Below are positions 1 to 5,790 of a stretch of DNA of 7,232 nt, in pieces. Location: assembly GCA_946481735.1 (NCBI GenBank), contig CAMLOU010000175.1, positions 1 to 7,232 on the forward strand, read 5' to 3'. Source of the stretch: an uncultured Cellvibrio sp. Lineage in GTDB: Bacteria; Pseudomonadota; Gammaproteobacteria; Pseudomonadales; Cellvibrionaceae. Each line of letters opens with the position of its first letter. Positions within the stretch are counted from its first letter, which is position 1. The notes beneath the pieces are model-generated. The model searched no databases, was not told where the DNA came from, and saw only the letters and a list, made by a program, of their open reading frames with translations. The position numbers were made by a program, and so were the translations under genes.

Positions 1-336
1 AGCGACGGTGAATTATCACCGGAAGATTTCACTCTGGTCATTGCGGCGCAGTTGCGCGAAGCCGGGCCGTGGGGGCAACACTTTCCTGAGCCGTTATTCG
101 ATGGTGAATTTTATTTGTTGCAGCAGCGCATTGTGGGCGAAAAGCATTTGAAGATGGTGCTATCGCACGATGCCGAGGGAAAACAACTGCTGGATGCCAT
201 CGCGTTTAACGTTGACGTAGAGCGCTGGCCCAACGCGCAGGCTAATCGCGTGCGACTGGCCTATCGGCTGGATATTAATGAGTTTCGCGGTAAGCAAAGT
301 GTGCAGCTGATGGTGGAGTATCTGGAGCCCTGCTAG
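1..336 (+). CDS. recJ: Single-stranded-DNA-specific exonuclease RecJ, C-terminal fragment (5' end outside window)
   Basis: RecJ is the cytoplasmic 5'-to-3' single-strand DNA exonuclease of the DHH/DHHA1 phosphoesterase family. It works in RecF-pathway recombination, mismatch repair and base-excision repair. Frame 1 is open from base 1, so only the last 111 residues are present; the DHH and DHHA1 catalytic parts lie upstream. What is visible is the typical C-terminal OB-fold-like region: a GPWGQHFPEPLFDGEF segment (residues 22-37 of the fragment), then a VGEKHLKM segment, an AFN triplet, and LAYRLDINEFRGKQSVQL near the end. These blocks closely match the tail of enterobacterial RecJ as I remember it. 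The stop is TAG at 334-336, overlapping the stop of the convergent esterase gene. No start or promoter can be judged. An internal TTG at 52 is not a real start, because the conserved reading continues upstream of it. Confidence 0.93.
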   Translation, partial: SDGELSPEDFTLVIAAQLREAGPWGQHFPEPLFDGEFYLLQQRIVGEKHLKMVLSHDAEGKQLLDAIAFNVDVERWPNAQANRVRLAYRLDINEFRGKQSVQLMVEYLEPC

Positions 337-965
337 TTTTCTTTCTTCAGCAGAGACTCAAGACTAACCCACACATTATCGAGCATGATCGGTTGTGCTT
401 CCGCCGTTGGGTGAATACCGTCGCGTTGCATCAGATTACGGTTAACGGCGATACCCTCAAGGAAAAAAGGTACGTAGGCGAGTTCATATTGTTTGGCGAG
501 CTGCGTATAAACCTGGTGAAAGCGTTCGGTATAGCGTTGGCCGTAGTTAGGCGGTATTTGCATGCCCAGGAGCAAAACCTCAGCGCCCGCGTTCTGGGTT
601 TGCTGAATGATAGATTCCAGTTGCTGCTGCATGATATTCAGCGGGTGACCGCGCAATCCGTCGTTACCTCCCAATTCCAGGATCAGCAACGCGGGCTGGT
701 GTTCTTTCAAGAGTGCGGGTAAGCGTGCAAGCCCGCCGCCGCTGGTTTCGCCACTGACGCTGGCATTGACAACCTGGTACGCGTAATTATCTGCCAGGCG
801 TTCAGCCAGCAGGCTTACCCAACTTTCTTCCAATTCAATGCCATAACCTGCACTCAAGCTGTCGCCCAACACGAGTATGCGAGCTTTTTCATCGGCAAGT
901 AACAAGGGACTGAATGCCAGCAACATGACCAGCGCCAGCGAACGAAATGGATTTGCAACGAACAT
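333..965 (-). CDS. tesA: Periplasmic SGNH/GDSL esterase, TesA family (thioesterase I / lysophospholipase L1 / arylesterase)
   Basis: TesA-type enzymes hydrolyse thioesters, lysophospholipids and other small esters in the periplasm. The 210-residue protein begins with a signal peptide: Arg8, a hydrophobic core at about 10-23, and likely cleavage after Ala24. The SGNH blocks follow in order: GDSLS (34-38, nucleophile Ser36), SGETS (71-75, oxyanion Gly72), GGND (99-102, oxyanion Asn101) and DGIHP (182-186, Asp182 and His185 of the triad). All catalytic residues are present and the length is normal for the family. I chose ATG at 963-965 because AGGGA lies 6 nt upstream of it. An upstream in-frame ATG at 978-980 has no Shine-Dalgarno and would add only five residues. 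The gene is divergent from ybbA, as in E. coli and Pseudomonas, and tail-to-tail with recJ. Family assignment is firm; exact substrate preference cannot be read from sequence. Confidence 0.93.
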   Translation of the reverse strand: MFVANPFRSLALVMLLAFSPLLLADEKARILVLGDSLSAGYGIELEESWVSLLAERLADNYAYQVVNASVSGETSGGGLARLPALLKEHQPALLILELGGNDGLRGHPLNIMQQQLESIIQQTQNAGAEVLLLGMQIPPNYGQRYTERFHQVYTQLAKQYELAYVPFFLEGIAVNRNLMQRDGIHPTAEAQPIMLDNVWVSLESLLKKEN

Positions 966-971
966 AAGTAA

Positions 972-976
972 TCCCT
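972..976 (-). promoter_or_regulatory. Ribosome binding site deciding the tesA start
   Basis: On the minus strand AGGGA lies 6 nt before the ATG at 965-963, a normal spacing. No purine-rich site precedes the alternative ATG at 980-978, whose upstream sequence is AT-rich. This favours the shorter protein. Confidence 0.7.
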
Positions 977-1020
977 GCATTAATCAAATTTTAAAGTGTG
1001 CAATTGATGATATCGATGAT

Positions 1021-1048
1021 GACATAGATTACCGTAAAGAATTGTCAA
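1021..1048 (-). promoter_or_regulatory. Candidate sigma-70 promoter for tesA
   Basis: On the minus strand a perfect TTGACA lies at 1048-1043. After a 16-nt spacer comes TATGTC (1026-1021), which matches only three of six consensus -10 positions. A better-looking -10, TATCAT (1012-1007, five of six), lies further on but has no good -35 at the proper distance. The region is the only non-coding DNA upstream of tesA, so a promoter is expected here. The exact -10 is uncertain. Confidence 0.4.
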
Positions 1049-1058
1049 CTGTTTTGAC
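1044..1058. repeat. Inverted repeat GTCAA-N5-TTGAC between divergent genes
   Basis: A perfect 5-bp inverted repeat with a 5-nt spacer lies in the middle of the 159-bp tesA/ybbA gap (966-1124). Its two arms coincide with the candidate -35 boxes of both divergent promoters (TTGACA on the minus strand, TTGACT on the plus strand). It may be simply two back-to-back -35 elements, or an operator that governs both. Apart from this repeat, the promoter candidates and the ybbA Shine-Dalgarno, I see nothing else in the gap except a short GATGAT repetition around 1006-1022. Confidence 0.45.
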
Positions 1059-1082
1059 TCTACTGAGTTTACTTAAGACTAT
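1054..1082 (+). promoter_or_regulatory. Candidate sigma-70 promoter for ybbA-ybbP
   Basis: TTGACT (1054-1059, five of six to the -35 consensus) is followed after 17 nt by GACTAT (1077-1082, three of six to the -10 consensus). Initiation would fall near 1089, giving a leader of roughly 35 nt ahead of the ybbA start codon. The spacing is ideal but the -10 is weak. Confidence 0.4.
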
Positions 1083-1124
1083 TCTTTGTAGCGCACCTAT
1101 TTTTTCGCCTTAAGGACATAACTT

Positions 1125-1805
1125 ATGACACCAGCCGTTATGGTTGAAGCAAAATCCATTGATAAGACCGTCACAACCTTTGAAGGTGCCTTGACGATTC
1201 TAAATCACATTTCACTTAAGGTAATGGCGGGTGAGAGCGTAGCGATTGTCGGTGCATCCGGTTCTGGCAAATCGACATTACTCGGTATACTCGCCGGTCT
1301 CGATTTGCCCACCAGCGGCGAGGTCATCCTTAACGGCCATATACTCACCGCCCTCGATGAAGAGGGCAGGGCAAAAGTGCGTGCGGAAAATATTGGTTTT
1401 ATCTTTCAATCTTTTCAATTATTGCCGGGTTTAACGGCGGTTGAAAATGTCATTCTTCCTTTGGAATTGCACGGTGTAAAACAGGCGCGTTCGCTCGCCG
1501 TGGATTTTTTAAAGCGAGTAGGGCTTGGCGAACGATTGCATCATTATCCGCAACAGCTTTCCGGTGGGGAACAACAACGTGTGGCCATTGCTCGCGCATT
1601 TGCCAGCCAACCGCGGATTTTATTTGCCGATGAACCAACGGGTAATCTGGATAGTACGACTGGTGCACGCATCATTGATTTGTTATTTGAATTAAATCGC
1701 GAACAGGGAACAACCTTGATTTTAATTACCCATGAAGATCGTCTTGCCGCGCGTTGCCAGCGGCGGATTGAATTGGCATCAGGCGAAATTGTAACTGCCG
1801 AATAA
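1125..1805 (+). CDS. ybbA: ABC transporter ATP-binding protein YbbA
   Basis: This is the cytoplasmic ATPase subunit of the YbbAP complex, in the LolD/MacB-like class of ABC ATPases. The 226-residue protein has every motif intact: Walker A GASGSGKST (43-51), Q-loop Gln95, signature LSGGEQ (145-150), Walker B ILFADE with catalytic Glu170 (165-170), D-loop NLD (174-176) and switch His203. The ENIGFIFQSFQLLP stretch (88-101) and LSGGEQQRVAIARAF are typical of the LolD/MacB group and very close to E. coli YbbA as I recall it. ATG at 1125 is preceded by AAGGA (1112-1116) with an 8-nt gap, so this start is well supported; a second Met at residue 6 is less likely. ybbP follows 18 nt after the stop, so the two are almost certainly co-transcribed. 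The main alternative name would be LolD, but the large single permease partner and adjacent tesA argue for YbbA. Confidence 0.94.
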   Translation: MTPAVMVEAKSIDKTVTTFEGALTILNHISLKVMAGESVAIVGASGSGKSTLLGILAGLDLPTSGEVILNGHILTALDEEGRAKVRAENIGFIFQSFQLLPGLTAVENVILPLELHGVKQARSLAVDFLKRVGLGERLHHYPQQLSGGEQQRVAIARAFASQPRILFADEPTGNLDSTTGARIIDLLFELNREQGTTLILITHEDRLAARCQRRIELASGEIVTAE

Positions 1806-1823
1806 ATGAAAGGATAACGACTT

Positions 1824-4316
1824 ATGTTGGCATTACGATTATTGTGGCGGAACTGGCGTAGCGGAGAGGTCAAGCTATTGGCTGCAGCGTTGATGTTGGC
1901 TGTAGCGGTCGTCAGTGGCATTGCAATCTTTACCGATCGCCTTGAGCGTACACTCGTACAAGAAAGCAATATGTTACTGGGCGCGGATTTAATTGTGCGC
2001 GGCTCCCAGCCTCATAACCCTGAGTGGTCTGCCTTGGCCGCTGAAGAGGGCATAGAACAAACAACCGCCGTATTATTTTCATCCATGGTTTACGCTGGCG
2101 ATCACATGCATCTCGCCTCCGTAAAAGCGGTGACCGACGGCTATCCCTTGCGCGGGCAACTCGATATCAGCCGTATTCCGTTCGCCAGTCAGGCGGAACA
2201 AATTAAAACAGCAACAGGTATTCCCGCCCCCGGAGAGGTCTGGGTTGATTCGCGTTTGCTGCCGTTATTACACATTGAACTGGGCGACTCCCTGGCGGTG
2301 GGTGAATATGATTTGACAGTAACCCAGGTCATCATTCGCGAGCCCGACAGCGCGAGTCCTTTCAGCTTTATGGGGGCTCGCGTGTTGATGAACATGGCTG
2401 ATCTGGAGCGGACCCAGGTGGTCCAACCGGGTAGTCGTGTGCAGTATCAATGGTTGCTAGCTGCCAACAATAACGCGCTGGAATCGTTTGCCGAATGGCT
2501 CGAACCACAACTGAGCAAACACGAACGCCTGGTAGATGTGGAATCCGGCCAGCGTGGTCTTGGCCGTACGCTGGAAACTGGCAGGAGCTTCTTGTTGTTG
2601 GCTGCGGTAATCGGTGTTTTATTGGCTGGTGTGGCTATTGCTCTGGCCGCGCGACAATTTTCTTCGCGTCACGTTGACCAGGTTGCGCTTATGAAAAGTT
2701 TTGGGGTTAGCGCGCAGCGGATTCGTCAATTGTATTTGGTGCAACTGGCCTTATTGGCAGTGGTGGCATCAGTGGCCGGATTGTTGATTGGTGAAGTCAT
2801 CCAGCGTGTCGTTGCAGAAAGCCTGCAGCAGGTATATCAGGTTACCCTGGGCGCGGCCAGTATTTATCCTTATGCGATAAGTTTTGCCAGCGGACTTATT
2901 TGCTTGATCTTTTTCGCCTTACCGTCGCTATGGTTTTTGCCCGGTGTGCCGCCATTAAAAATATTGCGGCGGGAATTAGGCGTAAACGCCACCCATCTAT
3001 GGGTTCAGATTGCGTTGGCTTTTTTGGCCGTACTGCTGTTGATTGTGCTGTTCAGTCAGGATTTGGCCTTGGCGGTAAGCGTGATTGGCGCATTGTCTGG
3101 TGTGTTAGTGATCACTGCCGGATTAGCCTTGGGTCTGCTGAAACTTAGTCGCCATATTGCGACCAATTCGGGCAGCGTCTGGCGCTTGGCCCTGGCGAAT
3201 CTACAGCGCCGCCGTGAGCAGACGCTGGTGCAAATTGTGGTTTTTGCTACCGCGATCATGTTGTTGCTGACCTTGACCATTGTGCGCACCTCGTTGATCG
3301 ACGAATGGCAATTGCAGCTGCCCGAGGATGCACCTAACCATTTCCTGGTGAATATTCCTCCCCATGACGTTGAAGCTGTGCAGCAAATGCTGGATGAAAA
3401 GCAGCTTGAGCGGGAGCAGCTTTATCCCATGGTGCGCGGTCGGCTGACGGGGATTAACGGCAGCGAGCCAACGGAAGAACAACGCTCCGCCAACGGGGTA
3501 TTTAATCGCGAAGCCAACCTGACCTGGACGGATACACTGGCAGAAGACAACCGCATCGTCGCAGGCAAATGGTGGGATAGCTGGCAGCGCAGCGAAGAGG
3601 GTGTGCCGGGCGTATCCGTTGAGATAGAACTGGCGGAAGAGGCGGGTTTGTCTATTGGTGACAAATTGACATTTTCCCTCGGCGGATTGATCCTGGAGGC
3701 ACAAATAGCCAGTTTCCGCAGTCTGGACTGGCGCTCAATGAAACCGAATTTCTTTTTTATCTTTGAGCCCGGTGCGCTGGATAACTATTCGCCGACCTAT
3801 ATCACCAGCCTCTATCTACCTGTTGAACAAAAATCCTTTATCAACGATTTGTTGCGTCGTTACCCGACTATGCTGGTGATCGAACTGGATCGTATCATCG
3901 ATCAAATCAGGACCATCGTGACGCAAGTCAGCAATGGTGTGTTATTGGTGTTGTGGTTGACGCTGGCGGGCGGATGCCTGGTGCTGATCGCCGCCGTGAC
4001 CAGCAGCATTGACAGTCGCAAACAGGAGTCCGGATTGCTACGGGCCTTAGGTAGTCCGCGACGCTTGATGATCGGCAGCGTGTGGGCGGAGTTTTCTGTA
4101 CTTGGCCTGTTATCCGGGATTATTGCGGTGATCGGTGCGGAAATTCTATTGATCAGCTTGCAGTATTGGGTGCTCGAAACACCCATTCGTCCGCACTATA
4201 TTTTCTGGCTTGTCGGCCCGCTGGCCGGCGCACTGTTTGTTGGTGCGCTCGGTGCGCTAAGTTGCCGCTCCGTTGTAAATACTCCGCCAGCGGTTGTGTT
4301 GCGCGAAGCCGGTTAG
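1824..4316 (+). CDS. ybbP: FtsX-like ABC permease YbbP (type VII / MacB superfamily)
   Basis: This is the inner-membrane partner of YbbA. The 830-residue length fits YbbP, which is about twice an ordinary FtsX-type subunit. I read about ten membrane segments: one near the N-terminus (about 18-36), then about 255-276, 303-325, 350-372, 392-410, 416-438 and 465-487, and a final trio at about 703-727, 750-778 and 793-813. Two FtsX-domain repeats cover about 255-385 and 700-825. Two large extracytoplasmic regions lie at about 40-250 and 490-700. Cytoplasmic coupling stretches such as RHVDQVALMKSFGVSAQRIR (282-301) and SRKQESGLLRALGSPRRLM (731-749) are characteristic of this superfamily. An AAAGGA site (1809-1814) precedes the ATG by 9 nt. 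In such systems ATP hydrolysis drives periplasmic conformational change rather than classical transport, and YbbAP is associated with TesA. The substrate is not evident from sequence. Confidence 0.92.
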   Translation: MLALRLLWRNWRSGEVKLLAAALMLAVAVVSGIAIFTDRLERTLVQESNMLLGADLIVRGSQPHNPEWSALAAEEGIEQTTAVLFSSMVYAGDHMHLASVKAVTDGYPLRGQLDISRIPFASQAEQIKTATGIPAPGEVWVDSRLLPLLHIELGDSLAVGEYDLTVTQVIIREPDSASPFSFMGARVLMNMADLERTQVVQPGSRVQYQWLLAANNNALESFAEWLEPQLSKHERLVDVESGQRGLGRTLETGRSFLLLAAVIGVLLAGVAIALAARQFSSRHVDQVALMKSFGVSAQRIRQLYLVQLALLAVVASVAGLLIGEVIQRVVAESLQQVYQVTLGAASIYPYAISFASGLICLIFFALPSLWFLPGVPPLKILRRELGVNATHLWVQIALAFLAVLLLIVLFSQDLALAVSVIGALSGVLVITAGLALGLLKLSRHIATNSGSVWRLALANLQRRREQTLVQIVVFATAIMLLLTLTIVRTSLIDEWQLQLPEDAPNHFLVNIPPHDVEAVQQMLDEKQLEREQLYPMVRGRLTGINGSEPTEEQRSANGVFNREANLTWTDTLAEDNRIVAGKWWDSWQRSEEGVPGVSVEIELAEEAGLSIGDKLTFSLGGLILEAQIASFRSLDWRSMKPNFFFIFEPGALDNYSPTYITSLYLPVEQKSFINDLLRRYPTMLVIELDRIIDQIRTIVTQVSNGVLLVLWLTLAGGCLVLIAAVTSSIDSRKQESGLLRALGSPRRLMIGSVWAEFSVLGLLSGIIAVIGAEILLISLQYWVLETPIRPHYIFWLVGPLAGALFVGALGALSCRSVVNTPPAVVLREAG

Positions 4317-4345
4317 ATTCTTTTCGCGATTCTGCTAAGCTAATT

Positions 4346-4373
4346 AAGCCCGGCTCATCTTGCCGGGCTTTTT
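4346..4373 (+). terminator. Intrinsic terminator after ybbP
   Basis: A perfect 9-bp GC-rich stem, AAGCCCGGC (4346-4354) with GCCGGGCTT (4362-4370), has a 7-nt loop and runs directly into a T tract (4369-4373). It begins about 30 nt past the ybbP stop and should end the ybbA-ybbP transcript. The next gene starts only 28 nt after it. Confidence 0.93.
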
Positions 4374-4401
4374 CGTTGTATTTTCTCTCCCAGAGGTATC
4401 C

Positions 4402-5790
4402 ATGCGTAACGAGCCCAAAAGTCGCGTGCTCGACAAAGGCTTATGGGGAATGAGCGCCCCGATGTTGATTGATCAGGCCGTTATCTACACCATTCCCTTG
4501 CTCGACATGTTTTTTCTCAGTCGCATCTCCGACAGTGCGGCGGCCGCCGTCGGTGCGATTACACCGATGATCTTTGTGGCGAACGCGTTACTGTTTATTA
4601 CCTCGTTTGCCGGTGCCAGTATTGCGAGTCAGCGTATCGGTGGTGGCGATTATCAAACGGCTAACGCCACCATCGTTGTCTACGCCCTCGTGGTAGTGGT
4701 ATTGGGTTTGATCGCCGCTCAGGCGTTGATCCATGGTGGCCCTTGGGTGGTTTCCGTCATGCCCTTAACCGATGAAGTGGAGCGCCACGCCGCGAGCTAT
4801 CTGGGCATCATAGGCTGGATGGTCGCGCTCTGGGGTTGTCGCACCATCTACCAGACGATCTTTAATATCTATGGCGAGCCAAAATGGAACTCGGCCAGCA
4901 ACATCATTTTTTTCTTTTGTAACCTGTTGGGAAATTACATTGCAATCTATGGCATGTGGTTTATTCCACCCACCGGTGTAGTTGGTGTTGCCTGGGCCAG
5001 TGTGATCTCTGCGCTGATTACATTTATCTTCGTGATGAGCGTTGCGCACTTCCGTCTGAATATTCGTTTACCGGTTGCCTATGCGTTGCAGCATTTCCAA
5101 CAATTAATAAAGCCCATCCTGCGTATTGCCGCGCCTTCGATTCTGGAACCTATGTCATTCCAGGGCAATATGATGGTGCTCAATTGGATCGCTGCCAACG
5201 TCAGCGTGTTGGCACTGACACTAAAGGTGTATACCTACAATACCTTTCTGTTTTGTTTGATGATTTCGATTGCATTAAGCATGGCGACGGAAGCCATTAT
5301 TGCCCAGCGCATCGGACGCAAAGAATTTGACATCGCCGACCTGCAGCTGCGCAAAAGTTTAAAAATTTCCCTGTGGGGTACCAGTTTACTGGCGTTATTC
5401 TGGTGGGCCTTTAACCAGCAGGTACTGGGAATATTTACGGACGACCCGGAGGTTATCGCCGTCGGCGCCTGGGCATTTTTTCTGGCGTTTTTGTCAGAAC
5501 CGGGCCGGACAGTCAATATCGTTATCGGGAGTGCATTGCGTTCTACCGGAGATGCAACCTTTACATCATTATCGAGTATTTCAGTTATCTGGTTGTTCTC
5601 AGTGCCCTTGGCTTACCTTTTAGCCATCACTTTTGGCATGGGTTTGTATGGCCTGTTAATCGCCGCCATTGTTGATGAAACCCTGCGTGCCTGGATTAAA
5701 TGGTGGCGATGGAAGCAGCGTAAATGGGAGCATTATGGGGTAGCGGTATGGGAAGCCAGGCAATTAGCGAAACGCCACACGCCTGGCTAG
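4402..5790 (+). CDS. MATE family efflux transporter
   Basis: This is an inner-membrane multidrug and toxic-compound extruder that would exchange cationic organic substrates for Na+ or H+. The 462-residue, very hydrophobic protein fits the usual 12-helix MATE length and shows two homologous halves. The first half has a family-typical TM1 with Asp35 (LLDMFFLSRISDSAAAAVG, 33-51), then ASIASQRIGGGDY and IYGEPKWNSASNIIFFFCN. The second half begins near the IAAPSILEPMSFQGN segment and carries a second AIIAQRIGR and a SALRSTGDATF segment. It ends in a basic tail. ATG at 4402 has AGAGG (4392-4396) 5 nt upstream. The in-frame TTG at 4360 lies inside the terminator stem and is rejected. I see no convincing promoter between ybbP and this gene. 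It resembles YeeO/NorM-type MATE proteins, but subfamily and substrate cannot be settled here, so I give no symbol. Confidence 0.9.
   Translation: MRNEPKSRVLDKGLWGMSAPMLIDQAVIYTIPLLDMFFLSRISDSAAAAVGAITPMIFVANALLFITSFAGASIASQRIGGGDYQTANATIVVYALVVVVLGLIAAQALIHGGPWVVSVMPLTDEVERHAASYLGIIGWMVALWGCRTIYQTIFNIYGEPKWNSASNIIFFFCNLLGNYIAIYGMWFIPPTGVVGVAWASVISALITFIFVMSVAHFRLNIRLPVAYALQHFQQLIKPILRIAAPSILEPMSFQGNMMVLNWIAANVSVLALTLKVYTYNTFLFCLMISIALSMATEAIIAQRIGRKEFDIADLQLRKSLKISLWGTSLLALFWWAFNQQVLGIFTDDPEVIAVGAWAFFLAFLSEPGRTVNIVIGSALRSTGDATFTSLSSISVIWLFSVPLAYLLAITFGMGLYGLLIAAIVDETLRAWIKWWRWKQRKWEHYGVAVWEARQLAKRHTPG
5754..5788. repeat. Inverted repeat at the 3' end of the MATE gene (possible convergent transcript end)
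   Basis: AGCCAGGC (5754-5761) pairs perfectly with GCCTGGCT (5781-5788). The 19-nt loop itself contains a small GCG-AAA-CGC hairpin (5767-5775). The structure reaches into the shared stop codons of the two convergent genes. There is no T tract immediately after it on either strand; the nearest on the plus strand is 5803-5807. It is therefore not a classical intrinsic terminator, and its role is uncertain. Confidence 0.35.

Noticed and set aside
330..352. Possible terminator hairpin at the recJ/tesA junction (CTGCT ... AGCAG)
   Set aside because: The stem is only 5 bp with a long loop and no suitable T tract after it.
393..722. Plus-strand open frame opposite tesA
   Set aside because: It is a mirror frame of the esterase, whose catalytic motifs are unmistakable on the minus strand.
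966..980. Longer tesA start at 980
   Set aside because: It has no Shine-Dalgarno, it would add five residues before a normal signal peptide, and the AGGGA site that serves the 965 start lies within it.
877..1113. Open frame reaching from tesA into the intergenic region
   Set aside because: Half of it is antisense to tesA and the rest reads through the candidate promoters; it shows no protein-like features.
1544..1969. Antisense open frame of 141 codons across the ybbA/ybbP junction
   Set aside because: It spans two convincing genes on the other strand and encodes a low-complexity sequence rich in Arg, Ser and Asn with no family resemblance.
3201..3704. Antisense open frame of 167 codons inside ybbP
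   Set aside because: It lies wholly opposite a well-supported gene, has no recognisable motif, and is the kind of shadow frame expected opposite a GC-moderate coding region.
4360..4401. Upstream TTG start for the MATE gene
   Set aside because: It falls inside the terminator hairpin; the ATG at 4402 has its own Shine-Dalgarno and matches the family N-terminus.
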